Both the position numbers and the translations under genes were made by a program. From the NCBI GenBank assembly GCA_040437565.1, contig JBDOQK010000044.1, positions 241,328-305,327 of the forward strand: DNA of 64,000 bases. Reading direction: 5' to 3'. The notes beneath the pieces were generated by a model. The model made no database searches. It was not told where the DNA came from and saw only the letters and a list, made by a program, of their open reading frames with translations. This DNA comes from Albugo candida (taxonomy: Eukaryota > Oomycota > Peronosporomycetes > Albuginales). Numbering within the stretch: the first letter of the stretch is position 1; each line of letters starts with the position of its first letter. Below, piece after piece: positions 1 through 11,543 of this stretch.

Positions 1-2
1 TT

Positions 3-1290
3 TTCGCTTCAAGTTCTCATATTCAGCGATTTTGTCGAACACATTTGTATGACGTTATGGTCGCTTGGCTTCTCCTTATTGGCGTCTTTGTCTTATTACA
101 AGTCGATATGTCACGTGTATATCACGCCATCCGTGGGCAAGCAATGATCAAACTCTACGTTCTCTTTACAATGATCGAAGTAAGCTGAAATTTATACTTA
201 CAGGCGTGAGGCCTTAGGCCCCGGCTTTTGAGTTTGACCGATTTTACATGGTAGATATTCGATCGGTTGTTCTGTTCGCTCGGTCAAGACATACTGGATT
301 CACTGTATTACACTGCGAGATTCCAACCAAATCGCGTGATTCGCTTATTATTGGAATTCATTGTCGCCAGTCTTTATGTCGATATCCTCTCACAAAATTT
401 CATTTTTTCGATACGGACCTCATTTGAATGTTTTCTTGACCACATTTCTACTTTTGCATTCGTTACTACTGTTTGTACAGGTCGTTACCGTCCATGTCGC
501 CATCAATTCGAGTAATTCCTCGCTGTTGACGCTGTTAATTTCCAACAATTTCGCGGAATTAAAGGTACAATTTTTTGGTCTATTGATACGACTTCCAATT
601 AAGTTATTCGTTTTGGCGGCAGAGCTGTGTGTTTAAGAAATTCGAAGAGCAAAACCTGTTTCAAGTGAGCTGTAGCGATATTGTGGAACGCTTCAAATTA
701 CTTCTTTTCCTCGTACTCATTCTGCTTCAATCAATGACACGCGACGCATTTTACGGAACGGTATGAAAACATTGCTTTCTCCTTAAGCTTTTACACACTC
801 ACAATCCACAAAGGCGATGGTAATGCTTGCAGAAATGGTCATTGACTGGCTCAAACACGCTTTCATCACGAAATTCAATCAGATCTCACCGCTTGTGTAC
901 TCGAAATTCACGACCATTTTGTGTCACGATCTCACCGGCTGGCAAAACTCCAACACGATTCTAGATCATACGCATCACGTGTCAAAGCGTCTGGGTCTAC
1001 TATCCTTGCCTCTGGCTTGTGTGGTGATTCGAATGCTATTGAAAACAATGTGTTCCCGATTCAAACAAAATCCCTTCAACAGCGATGTATCCGATCCATT
1101 GGAAATACCTCATGGAATCGCGGCATTTGACATTCTCATTGCACCACTACTCGCAACTTGGAGCTACCTTCCAAGTATCCTCATCTTTTTCGTATCATTT
1201 CTCTGTCTGGCAGCTCTGAAAATGCTTTTGAGCTTATCGCTTTTCATTTTCGCCATAAACGCCAAACAAATTAATTCACAGAAATCGTAA
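3..1290 (+). CDS. TAPT1/Emp65/POD1-family (DUF747) multipass membrane protein, 5' partial
   Basis: The family is TAPT1 in animals, Emp65 in yeast and POD1 in plants: ER/endomembrane proteins linked to folding control, pollen guidance and cilia. Readable exons are about 3-179, 255 to about 335, an exon ending at 564, 623-760 and 814-1290. Introns 180-254, 565-622 and 761-813 have GT-AG ends and are 53-75 nt. Family hallmarks appear in order: RVYHAIRGQAMIKLYVLF, LFCSLGQDILDSLYYTA, SLLTLLISNNFAELK, then CVFKKFEEQNLFQVSCSDIVERF, IDWLKHAFITKFN and a C-terminal SLPLACVVIR followed by two hydrophobic segments. The N terminus lies left of the window. The frame change between about 335 and 400 has no clean GT-AG intron, so that junction is unresolved and could hold a base error. 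The stop is 96 bp from the convergent Pumilio gene. Confidence 0.88.
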
Positions 1291-1386
1291 AACCAAATGC
1301 GTTTATATTTTTTCTACAGAAATTTCGTACAGCAATTGGGTCCTATCAAAGAATTTCTAACAATCAATTGATACAATTTTTGCTCT

Positions 1387-4300
1387 TTAGGCAATTTGCA
1401 GTCGGGGAACACGACAAACGCCCAAATGATCGACTTGTTTATCCATTGGATTCGATTCCATCGCTGTGGCCACTTCCAAATCCATTTGCGGGAAGCGTTT
1501 AGCAATCCGCGCGGTGATTCTTCTTCCATTAGAGCTGTTCTTCATCGCGTTCAAATGAGGACAAATGGCGGTCACCAGCGCCATACATTGAGACTCGGCG
1601 CACACACACAATGCTCGTTGGACAACGTAATTGGCAAACTGATCCTGGAGCAATCGCTGCATCTTCGCACATCCAATTAATTCTTCGACATATCGTCTTC
1701 GGATGCGTTCAGGCGCTTTTTCCAAACACTTTTCCACGACATTAGAACTGAATTTCTGAACAGATAATTCAAACACATGACCGAGAGGTTTTATCATAAT
1801 CCCAATCGCTTCTTCGGCCGTGCAGGCGTCCAAAACATATTGCACGACATAATTACCGTAAGGATCTTGCATCAATTTCATTGCGTGATTTTCCACTTGT
1901 GCGATCAATTCCTTCTTTTGTAAGGTGTTGGCCGCGTCCAAACATCGCTGTAACACACAACATCCATGTCGATGCGTTCCAACTGTCGTGCATTCTCGAG
2001 ACACAGCGTCGAATATAAATTGTGTGGATTTCGATTGAAAATATTGTAAAGCTCGCTGAATGACGTGATTCCCATTCGAGTCGATACACAAACGTACAGC
2101 GTCATCTTTCAATGCTTCCACAACCAATTCCGACAGATCCATTCCATTCTCTTCATTCGAANNNNNNNNNNNNNNNNNNNNNNNNNNNNNNNNNNNNNNN
2201 NNNNNNNNNNNNNNNNNNNNNNNNNNNNNNNNNNNNNNNNNNNNNNNNNNNNNNNNNNNNNACAGCGTCATCTTTCAATGCTTCCACAACCAATTCCGAC
2301 AGATCCATTCCATTCTCTTCATTCGAATGCTCCGACTTTGTATTGGCACATATTTCCACCACTTTTTGAACAGAACGCGTTCCGTGCAAATTCAAAGCGG
2401 CAGCCATTAAATGCGGACAAACAGCACGCACAATTGCTAACCGTTGCCATTCATCCGCTCGTGCAATCAGTTTCTGGAACAGATAATTACCAAATGGATC
2501 GACCATCATTTCAGGTAAATGGTCGAGTGATTCCTGGAAGATAATTTGCCATAAAACTTTACGATCGTCGTATTCCAATTGTTCTTGTAATAATCGACAG
2601 CCATTCTGATCTTTCGACATGGAGTACACTCTTCCTTTGATATCTTCTTCGGAAATTGCCGATAGATTGCAACCAAGTGTGTTGGCACTCAAAGGACCGG
2701 ATCGCGTCGTTGATACATGCGGCATACCATTACTGTTCTTACGGGAGACGTTTGGGTACATTTCAATCGATTCTTCGATGGCATTGGGATACATTCCGGG
2801 CGCGTCTGGTACCATACACGATGGAAGAGGTACGGGTGATTGCATCGCGTACATATTCTGAGGCGTGGGTCCATGTGCGTATCTGCATTTATTACCGAGC
2901 CGACAATGTCCCTGGAGGTAAAATTTGCAGANNNNNNNNNNNNNNNNNNNNNNNNNNNNNNNNNNNNNNNNNNNNNNNNNNNNNNNNNNNNNNNNNNNNN
3001 NNNNNNNNNNNNNNNNNNNNNNNNNNNNNNNGCACTCAAAGGACCGGATCGCGTCGTTGATACATGCGGCATACCATTACTGTTCTTACGGGAGACGTTT
3101 GGGTACATTTCAATCGATTCTTCGATGGCATTGGGATACATTCCGGGCGCGTCTGGTACCATACACGATGGAAGAGGTACGGGTGATTGCATCGCGTACA
3201 TATTCTGAGGCGTGGGTCCATGTGCGTATCTGCATTTATTACCGAGCCGACAATGTCCCTGGAGGTAAAATTTGCAGAATTTGAGATTGCATGGAGGTAA
3301 TCGATTGATATGAATCATGTTTGGATGTGGTAATGTATTCACAAATGTCGGAACGGGAACACGACGATACGAGTCGATTGACGGTGTCGACAGCATGGAT
3401 GCATTTGGTCGAATTCTCACTGGGTACGGCATTGCAGTATTAAGGTCGTAATTTTCATGAAAGGATCTCGTGAGATGAGAAGGAACAGGAGCGAATGGAG
3501 GTGGGAAGTTAGCCGGATTGAGGTTCCATGGGACTACAGGGAATGGATACGCTTCCATTGTATTTGGATAGTCGTGATCGAGTGAGCGATTGTACTGAGT
3601 GGGATCATAATTTGGCTCATAATGAAAGAGTCGAACATCTGCGGGTTCATCGGTCCATTCATTGACAGGATTGAGTGAGGTGCGTTGTGAAGTGTCTTGG
3701 AGGTGTGCTTGTGTACCGGGTAAATGGCTCGCATGTGTGGTGAGGTCGGATCCTCTTGTTGAGTGAGAGAGATTTCCATCGAGAGAGAACGTTGGGGGAA
3801 GGTAGATGGATCTTTGAGAGGTTGAAACACATGCTTTAGCGACATGGGTAGAAGCTGTATCGCCATTTTGAGTTGTGTGAGAGGGTATGGAGTCTGTATG
3901 AGCCTTTTCATCTTTCAAGTTCAACTTGAGAAAATGACTTCCTAATGCTTGACTTGGTGATTGCGAGAGAAACATTTCGATGCTGTTTTTGCGTGGATTG
4001 TGGTTTATAGCAATGGATTCCATCAAATTGCCACTTTTCAGTGTATTGAGAGCTTTTTTTGATTGAGTTGGCTCTAGTTCTAAGAATGAACTTGAAAATG
4101 ATGAATTTGATGTGGATCGGTTCGAATGTGTACCTTCGTGCAACAACGATTTTAATGATGTTGACCGTGTGGGTGGTGCATTGAGGGACGACGGATGAGG
4201 AATTGGTTTTGCTGGAGAAGTAGTTGTGTATGGAACGGGTGCAAATAATGAGTTTGTTCCGTTTCCAAATGCAAAAAAGTTTGGCGAGGAGAGACTGAGT

Positions 4301-4863
4301 CGCGTTTCATTAGTACCATCTTCAGTATACGTATACTGATCGTCTGAAAAGTGATTCTCTCGAGAAGGAATCTGACTGGTTGGATGCTTTTGTTGCGTGC
4401 GTCCAAATCCATTTCGGTCTTCTTCCTTGAGATCGTCGTCTTCTATTTCTGTCGAATTGGTGCTGCATTCTTCCATTCCATTCGTTCGATGTTTTGTACG
4501 CGTGTTGTAAACCATTTCAAAGTGTTTTGAGGATGCGAGTGTTTTATCTAACGTATTGATCGGCAAAGTTGTGTGGTCGGACGAATTCATAGAGGAAGGC
4601 GCCATCATTCCTCCTAGGCCAAATGTGCAATAATGAAAAGTATGGTACAGCGCGCAGCAACTGTGTAATTTACAAGTGACAAATCCTTCTAATGTTTCGA
4701 TTCGCTGATTGATTGATTTATGTGACGGTTTATAAAATTCACTCGAGTCGAAACGGGTGGACCAATAATTGAGGAAGGAGTGGTGGAGGGTGAGGGGTAC
4801 CTCTTTCAAAAACGAGGATATTGCTTCAATGAGGGAAGGAAGATTGGCAATTGCTTCATGCAC
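1387..4863 (-). CDS. CCCH zinc finger plus Pumilio (PUF) repeat RNA-binding protein
   Basis: Sequence-specific mRNA-binding regulator of translation or decay. Once two false overlap duplications (2096-2327 and 2685-3278) are collapsed, one continuous frame of about 987 residues remains. It has a long Ser/Thr/Asn-rich N-terminal region, one C-x7-C-x5-C-x3-H finger (CKFYLQGHCRLGNKCRYAHG) near residue 530, and eight PUF repeats over about 625-965. The recognition helices, repeat 1 to 8, read NGCRLLQ, GNYLFQ, GTRSVQ, GNHVIQ, GCCVLQ, GNYVVQ, SSNVVE and ANYVVQ. Repeats 6-8 (NY-Q, SN-E, NY-Q) are the canonical UGU-reading set. No introns are visible. The start at 4863 is the longest; a Met pair near residue 86 (MMAPSSMNSS) is an alternative. 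Oomycetes have a known sporulation-linked Puf gene (M90 in Phytophthora); orthology is not established here. Confidence 0.93.
2096..2327. repeat. Unmerged contig overlap: 66 nt repeated across a 100-N gap
   Basis: Positions 2096-2161 recur exactly at 2262-2327, on either side of 100 Ns. Overlap plus gap is 166 nt (3n+1), matching the frame offset between the two halves of the Pumilio gene. This is an assembly artefact. Confidence 0.95.
2685..3278. repeat. Unmerged contig overlap: 247 nt repeated across a 100-N gap
   Basis: Positions 2685-2931 recur at 3032-3278 on either side of the Ns. Overlap plus gap is 347 nt (3n+2), again equal to the frame offset of the Pumilio reading frame across it. 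Removing it leaves one zinc finger followed directly by the PUF region. Confidence 0.95.
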
Positions 4864-5477
4864 TGAAAGTCACGCGCAAGAGAACAATGGCAGATACGAG
4901 TGATGAAACAAGCTGAGCACGGATGCAAAGACTATGCGTATGATCGACTGTACTGTTGATTTTTGACCGCGCTTTCGAACAACGAAGTGTCCTTTTTTAT
5001 GTACAAACCACTTCTACCACATATATTTACATATTTATAAGTAGAATATGATTGGTTCAGAATCAAACATCATATTAGCAAGGAAAAAGGATTGGATAGA
5101 GAACGTGTAATGTAACCTGTAACCTGATCATTCTAGAAAATCAAATCAAAATCAAGTCATTGTGCTTATCTTTTCCATCCGACTGTTACCTTGCTTATTT
5201 TGTATCACTTTTGGCGGTCAATTTAGCCATGAAGATTTTGTTTCAATAATCCTCACTAATCTNNNNNNNNNNNNNNNNNNNNNNNNNNNNNNNNNNNNNN
5301 NNNNNNNNNNNNNNNNNNNNNNNNNNNNNNNNNNNNNNNNNNNNNNNNNNNNNNNNNNNNNNGATTTTGTTTCAATAATCCTCACTAATCTAATACAATT
5401 CTACAACACTCGCGTATCATAAAAAGTGACAGGTTTTTGCGTCACACTTTCAAATCAAAGCTTCCAAATCAGAAAAA
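4864..5477. other. Divergent intergenic region between Pumilio and DNAJC11 genes
   Basis: No gene is seen. It must hold both promoters. It includes another unmerged overlap: 29 nt at 5234-5262 repeated at 5363-5391 around Ns 5263-5362, so the true spacer is about 485 bp. The 90 nt before the DNAJC11 start are pyrimidine- and A-rich; no firm Inr match was found. Confidence 0.75.
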
Positions 5478-7750
5478 ATGCCGATTTTCGGCGACACATT
5501 CAGTGCCAATGACGCGTTTAATGACACAATAGAGGACGACATCAATGCGAAAGCCCCTTCTATTGATTACTATGCAATATTGGCACTTCCACGCGATGCG
5601 ACGACCGCTGAGATTCGAAATCGATATTTAATGCTGTCACGTGAATTTCATCCCGATCGACTACGTCATCGGCTACAGCGCACTGACATCACGCCCGAAC
5701 GTCTTGACGCATTAGAAGACTTTGCCACATTCACATTTCCGACTATCGATCGAGCGTATAAGATTCTTTGTGATCCAACAAAGCGATTTGCTTACGATAT
5801 GTATGGCGAAGAGGTACGCTTCCCACAATGCAATTGTAAATGTCACTATGGTGAGGTAGTTTATGTGATTTGATTCAATTTAGGGTGTTCTTGCACTTGA
5901 AAATGACACAACAAATGACCTCAAAAGTCGTGAGGCACTCAATACTTATCTGAGATCCAAAGAAAAGGTACTCAGTTCAGTGAGGTGTTTCTCGACAATC
6001 CTTATTCCTTGCAATCTCTTTAATCCGATAGCTCGACCAATATATCCAACAAATCATCCAAGCTATGAATCAAGCAAAACTTCGAGCTTCGTTTATATCG
6101 CTCAGTGATGTAGTTATGCATGTTGATGCTTCCGACTTTTACAGCCATCCATTCCAAAGCATACGCAAATTTGGACAATCCGAGTACCAATCCATCACAC
6201 GAACGGAAATGACAATGAGACAACAATTCGTTATTCCGATTAATAACAGCACTCGATGGACATTCGGGGCGTATTTGATGGATCGTGAGAATTTGGCGAT
6301 GGGAGGACTCACCTCACAAATCGCATACACTGGTTCCGATGTCACTCTTCCGTCTGTGACTTTCAGCACACAGATGGGATGGAAACCGAAATGTGCTTTA
6401 CAATGCTCACAACCAATCTCGCCGTATACTGCTGGCACACTCTCATGGGAATACGATGAAACAGGAATACAAATTGGAGGAAGTGTACAACACGCACTCA
6501 CGGCTCAGACTCACGGGCAAATGATGTGGGGAACACGTGAGGGACTGACACTCGGAGTTGCAAACGATACGACCAATTACAAAACGTCATTTCGAATCGG
6601 TGTGGGAAGCCGCGTTTCTATGCTTATGACCGTTCAAGATGAAAATGGACAGTATCAAAGTGTTCCGATTGTGAGAAAAATGGCTGTTCCTCAAATTACA
6701 TGTGCGGGCAAATATAATATTTCTCCCAAAACGAATATCCGAGGTTCTTTCTCGGGTGACTTGCTGTTACGACAAATTAGTGTGAGCTTGGGTAGTGCGT
6801 TCAACGTCGCACAAAAAGCTAAAATAGCTATTGATGTCTTATTGGCGTACACTGGAGTCACATTTCAGTTTGGATGCAAACGCGGAAATGTTCGTTTCGT
6901 TATACCGATATTCCTCGCACCGTTTTCTAACACAACCGCTTTGGGGGCATTTATTGCGGCTACGTCTCCTCATTTTGTATCCGCAATAGTGGCTCAGATC
7001 CTCAAACCCAAATTGCAACATCGTCAACGAGTGATCCGAAGACAATTTGAGGATAACAGAAATCGGCAGATTGAAATTCAAAAGGATGTCGCGAGTAAAC
7101 AGCAAATACTTATGCAACGTACTGCGTCTGAAAAACGTCAGCAAGAAATTGCAAGGAGTGTGGCAGCTCGAGATTCCTCAAATCAAACACCAATGAACTC
7201 GGGTTTAGTGATCTTACTCGCTCGATATGGCTGCAGTGTTGAGGACGAGGGGGTGAAACACGACCAAAGTGACGCAAGTATAGAGAACGAATGTCTGAGC
7301 TTTTCAGATCAAGAATCCGTCGAAAACAGTGAGGTTTTATATCAGGAAAGTGAAAACTTTGAGCGCGGTACCGTTTCCCAATGGACAGATGTGACCATTC
7401 CGATACAATTTTTTGTGCAGGTGAGCGATTTGTGTACTATAAGCGGCGGTAACTGAATTTCTTTTCTCCAGAATGGTCGGTTAGAGCTCCCGGCACAATC
7501 GAAAGCGCACTTATTGGGGTTCTATAATCCTTGCGGTACCGCCAAACAAGATGCGTTAGTTCCGTCTCCGCAATTGTAAGCATGTTCTCGTATTGTAAAC
7601 TCTGTAGTATTGTGACGTTATGTATGTAACAGATACATTCGCTATGTATACAACGATCTAGTTTATGAGGTTACATTTGAGGACCACGAGCAGGTGCAAT
7701 TGCCGTCCAAGTTCGCACGCGTTATGGGATCCGCAAAGTTGGTACAATGA
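5478..7750 (+). CDS. DNAJC11-type J-domain protein (mitochondrial MIB/MICOS-associated)
   Basis: Five exons: 5478-5813, 5884-5967, 6032-7420, 7472-7575 and 7633-7750, all with GT-AG introns (51-70 nt) that keep frame, giving about 649 residues. The J domain lies near residues 28-110: DYYAILALPRDATTAEIRN, the HPD motif in EFHPDRLRHR, and YKILCDPTKRFAYDMYG. A long beta-rich middle follows, then a charged coiled-coil-like stretch near 460-510 and the DUF3395 C-terminal domain (HLLGFYNPCG, then YIRYVYNDLVYEVTF). That order is diagnostic of DNAJC11, which in animals binds the SAM/MICOS complexes and supports crista organisation. The mitochondrial role is inferred from family. The stop is 52 bp from the stop of convergent ENY2. 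Confidence 0.92.
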
Positions 7751-7802
7751 GGATACAGCGGTAACAATAAAGTTCGGATTTACAACAATGGGGCTGAAAA
7801 AA

Positions 7803-8190
7803 TTACATATTTGTCCAGCTGCTACTTCTTGCTTCACAGTTCTCGATATTATGATCAATAAAAGCACGAATTTTCAGCTCAAGCTCAGAGACAGTACTTT
7901 GAGGGACTGATGCTACAACTGAGAGTGAGCTGCAATTTGCTGTCATTTGAGTGGTACCTGTGAAGGTGTCTTTCATTTCTTTTACAATATCTTCCACTGA
8001 AACGTTTTGAATATTTTTGCGTTCATGTATTTCTGTAATTTGATGCAGTTTGATTGCGAGGTGTTGCGTGACAAGAAATTGAGTATGACACACCTTTACA
8101 CTGTGCCTTTATTCCTTCAATCCATCCATACTCGATCAAACGCTCTTTTAGCAGTCCTTTGAGTTGGAGGCGCTTGTTTGATGTCAGAAA
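7803..8190 (-). CDS. ENY2/SUS1-type transcription and mRNA-export factor (5' end unresolved)
   Basis: A small helical protein shared by the SAGA deubiquitinase module and TREX-2, coupling transcription to mRNA export. Two exons are clear: 8094 to about 8190, with QLKGLLKERLIEYGWIEGIK, and 7803-8032, with NIQNVSVEDIVKEMKD and VPQSTVSELELKIRAFIDHN. They are joined by a 61-nt GT-AG intron (8033-8093). The elements LLKERLIE-GW, VSVEDIVKE and VP-S---EL--KIRAFI are the family signature. An insert of about 20 residues separates the last two helices compared with plant ENY2. No in-frame Met is visible upstream, so a short 5' exon is probably missing from this model; the frame stays open to about 8240. 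It is divergent from MED4, and the two probably share a promoter. Confidence 0.85.
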
Positions 8191-8384
8191 CCGACGAGTC
8201 AATCGTGGCGCTAGATCCGTATCGCATAGATTGTGCGATGTAGGATGCCTTTTAATACGTTTTAGTAATTGTGTGTTTTCTACTCATTTGCTCGCATTGT
8301 TACTCACTCTTTCGACTCCATTGCGAGATTACGCTCCATATTCCTTATAACATAACTGTTCTTAACACACCGCTCTGATATCTG

Positions 8385-10213
8385 ATGGGTCAGCCCATCG
8401 ACAACCCGTCAATTACCGGTTTTATAAGCATGCCGGGCGTCGGTGATTATGTCGAATGCGCGTTGCAAGAACACCGCTCCATTGTAACAAATCTACTGGA
8501 ATCCATCAACACTGCGTCATTGTACGTGTCTCACGCATACCAATGCCTCATTTTCCAATTACATTTACGTTTACGTTTAACAAAGACCTCCTTCGACGAT
8601 AACAAACATTCGGTTACGCTCTGTTCAAGAACAAGTGCATCGGTTACTGGAATCCGATCGTCGACTCGCAACCGCGGTCAAAACTCGTACGCTCTTACAC
8701 TACAATCGAGCTTCCACTGATCATACATTATAATGTCTTCCACTCTATTTTACATCTAGTGTGGACACATCAAATCACACAAAAAACCCTTTTTCAACTT
8801 CAAAATGAGATTAAAGCCAAAGAAGAACGCGTTATCGAATATGCGACTCAATTACGCAACGCCCAAGTGGTACGCTGACCTCTTTCCATTCCCATCAGCT
8901 CACTTGTCATCCAGGCAATACAGAATGTCTTTGAGAAGCATCAATACGTCCTACAACAAGTCAGAAAGCCAAAACAAGAGCAAGGTCCATTTCCAGGCCT
9001 CAGGCTTAGAAGCTTTGGCCTTGAGCCTCTTTCTCACTTTCAATTTCAGTTTTTTTAGACCCTCAACTCCTCGTGGCATACGCTCACCGAATTGCGGGGA
9101 CCACAAGCGCACCGAAACACTGGCAGCCGGGCGTACGATCCCTTTTTCCTCTTTCTTCTTCTTTCTTCTCAAATCTCACTTGAAAGCTTCCAATGTCGGG
9201 TTTCGCTCCACCAGCACCACAAGAGCAGATCATGCGTGCAGGAGTACTAAGCCGTGGAGTGATTGCCGAAACAGTGACTCGAGACGGCTTCAAACCCACA
9301 AGAATCGATGTGTTGACGGATTCGGATCTCTCAGGCGCAAATGATCTCAAGACTCCAATTGGTTTGGGTGCCACCGATGCAGAAATTCGAAATCANNNNN
9401 NNNNNNNNNNNNNNNNNNNNNNNNNNNNNNNNNNNNNNNNNNNNNNNNNNNNNNNNNNNNNNNNNNNNNNNNNNNNNNNNNNNNNNNNNNNNNNNCTCAC
9501 TTTCAATTTCAGTTTTTTTAGACCCTCAACTCCTCGTGGCATACGCTCACCGAATTGCGGGGACCACAAGCGCACCGAAACACTGGCAGCCGGGCGTACG
9601 ATCCCTTTTTCCTCTTTCTTCTTCTTTCTTCTCAAATCTCACTTGAAAGCTTCCAATGTCGGGTTTCGCTCCACCAGCACCACAAGAGCAGATCATGCGT
9701 GCAGGAGTACTAAGCCGTGGAGTGATTGCCGAAACAGTGACTCGAGACGGCTTCAAACCCACAAGAATCGATGTGTTGACGGATTCGGATCTCTCAGGCG
9801 CAAATGATCTCAAGACTCCAATTGGTTTGGGTGCCACCGATGCAGAAATTCGAAATCAAATGCCACCGGGATGGAAACCCGGTGATCCAGTAGATCTTCC
9901 TCTTGACGCACTCCTGCATTACATGGGTCGTAGTTTCTTTCAAGAGCATGGAATCACTCTTCCTGAATCTTGGCGTAATGGCGATGCGGTTCCTCCAGAA
10001 GCAATGGATCTCTTACGTAAGAAATTCAATCTTCCAGAGAAACGCAAAAGCGATGAAATGAATGTCAATGCGGAAATGTCTCAAAAGAAACGTAAGTTGG
10101 AAACCGATGATGAGAACAGCGAAGAAAGTAGCGACTCTGAAAGCAGCTCGGATCAAGACACTCCTCAAGGCATTTCGTTAAGCTTTTCCTCTTCTTCCGA
10201 TGAAGACGAATAG
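8385..10213 (+). CDS. MED4: Mediator complex subunit 4 (MED4)
   Basis: MED4 belongs to the middle module of Mediator, which links transcription factors to RNA polymerase II. Exons: 8385-8521, 8586-8686, 8760-8869, 8915-8984, then after collapse 9050-9132 and 9650-10213; introns are GT-AG and phases match at each join. The N-terminal part is helical (VHRLLESDRRLATAVK, then a heptad-like stretch LFQLQNEIKAKEERVIEYA). The MED4 core is unmistakable: LLVAYAHRIAGTTSAPKHW followed by FAPPAPQEQIMRAGVL. The C-terminal 60 residues are basic then Ser/Asp/Glu-rich. The assembly repeats 363 nt (9033-9395 and 9496-9858) around a gap, creating false second copies of the last two exons; only one set belongs to the gene. 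Confidence 0.9.
9033..9858. repeat. Unmerged contig overlap: 363 nt repeated across a 100-N gap
   Basis: Positions 9033-9395 and 9496-9858 are the same sequence on either side of Ns 9396-9495. The copy contains a MED4 intron end, a whole exon, an intron and part of the last exon, so a naive annotation would report a duplicated C-terminal half. Confidence 0.95.
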
Positions 10214-10308
10214 TCATCTCAGCCACTAACGAGACTTAATATAAACTCTTTCCAACCGCCACGCCATTTTCTATTTCGAGTCTGTTGGAAGACGTCAACA
10301 ATCACATT

Positions 10309-10316
10309 TTCATTTC
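10309..10316 (+). promoter_or_regulatory. Possible oomycete-type Inr just before the PP2C start
   Basis: TTCATTTC fits the oomycete initiator pattern YTCANTYY and lies 3-10 nt before the PP2C ATG. It is unusually close to the start codon, and a short degenerate motif occurs often by chance, so this is weak. Confidence 0.2.
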
Positions 10317-10318
10317 CA

Positions 10319-11452
10319 ATGGCGACACGTCAGAAAAATGGATCCATTTCATCACTTCCGTCCGAATCGAATGGAAAATCAATTAATTTCAATGTGATTT
10401 CTCCCAAAGGAATATCCAAAAAGACACCAAATGCTCACGTCAATGGAAAAGAGCCAACAATTGGACTTCAACGTCGTCGATTATCTGTTGTTAGTGATAA
10501 CAAATTAGTCGAAGGATTGGCTCAAGTCACAACGTCAGAGACCGAATGCATTGAAAATGGATCGGGTGCCATCACGTCCTTTGCTGGCGTTTCTAAGAAA
10601 GGGTATGCGCCATATAATCCACGCAAAAAGAATCAAGATTCGATGGTTCTACAATTTGATTCCGACACCAAAACGCTCCTTTTCTGTGTGTTTGACGGAC
10701 ACGGAGAAGCCGGAGATTTAGTCTCACAAGCTTTACGCGATAAATTCCCAGCGGAATTGTGTAAACATCCAAAATATCGCGTAAAAAAAGACCCCAAAGC
10801 GCTTCAATCGGCAATTTCCGACTCGCTTCAAATTGTGGAACGGAAAATATTGCGTGATTCGAATATCGACACGGAATTTAGTGGAACTACCGCAGTGATT
10901 GCACTCATCCGAGATCATGTGTTGATTACTGCTAATATTGGCGATTCTCGCATTGTTCGTGGGTACATGGACGCCGAGTCCACTATCCATTCGCAAGATA
11001 TCTCTATTGATCATAAGCCTGATCTCCCGGACGAAAAAGATCGAATTCTTAAGAGCGGAGGACGGGTATTTGCTGTCGAGTATGATGATGGAGTTGATGG
11101 TCCTCCACGCGTTTGGCTGGGGCATTTGGATGTTCCAGGCTTAGCAATGTCTCGATCTCTTGGAGATGCAGTTGCTCACACGGCGGGTGTGACATCAGAG
11201 CCCGAGTTTTCCATTCATACACTGAAAGCATTGGATCGATGTTTTGTGATGGCGACAGACGGACTTTGGGAATTTATGACAACAAAAGAAGTCATTGAGT
11301 TGGCTTTAAATGAAGAGAACCCCAAAGCAGCGGTCGATGTGCTGTTGGATGAAGCGAATCGTCGATGGATGAAAGAAGAGCAGGTTATTGATGATACGAC
11401 TGTCATTGTGGTCTTTATGGATTTTCAGGATCAGAAGGAAGCAGCCAAATGA
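10319..11452 (+). CDS. PP2C-type serine/threonine protein phosphatase (PPM family)
   Basis: A metal-dependent phosphatase that removes phosphate from Ser/Thr of signalling proteins. It is a single exon of 377 residues. All PPM motifs are present in order after a basic, Ser-rich N-terminal extension of about 90 residues: KNQDS (about 102), FDGHGEAGD (about 124), SGTTAV (about 188), IGDSRIV (about 207), DHKPDLPDEKDRI (about 231), PGLAMSRSLGD (about 274), ATDGLWEFM (about 310) and DDTTVIVV (about 359). The metal-binding Asp residues (DGHG, DG, DD) are intact, so it should be active. It is 105 bp downstream of MED4 on the same strand and convergent with the R-SNARE gene, 91 bp between stops. The physiological substrate cannot be told from sequence. 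Confidence 0.95.
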   Translation: MATRQKNGSISSLPSESNGKSINFNVISPKGISKKTPNAHVNGKEPTIGLQRRRLSVVSDNKLVEGLAQVTTSETECIENGSGAITSFAGVSKKGYAPYNPRKKNQDSMVLQFDSDTKTLLFCVFDGHGEAGDLVSQALRDKFPAELCKHPKYRVKKDPKALQSAISDSLQIVERKILRDSNIDTEFSGTTAVIALIRDHVLITANIGDSRIVRGYMDAESTIHSQDISIDHKPDLPDEKDRILKSGGRVFAVEYDDGVDGPPRVWLGHLDVPGLAMSRSLGDAVAHTAGVTSEPEFSIHTLKALDRCFVMATDGLWEFMTTKEVIELALNEENPKAAVDVLLDEANRRWMKEEQVIDDTTVIVVFMDFQDQKEAAK

Positions 11453-11543
11453 AATGGAAGCTGAGGCGTTTATTTGATTGATAAATTGCGGAATGAAATT
11501 GTTTGAGCGTTTTTGTATAAAAAGGAAACGGCATTTTCACCTT

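Noticed and set aside
817-1290. Stand-alone 157-residue membrane protein
   Set aside because: It is the last exon of the TAPT1-family gene; homology and splice sites continue upstream.
9033-9858. Real tandem duplication of MED4 exons
   Set aside because: The copies are identical and end exactly at the 100-N gap, the pattern of an unmerged contig overlap.
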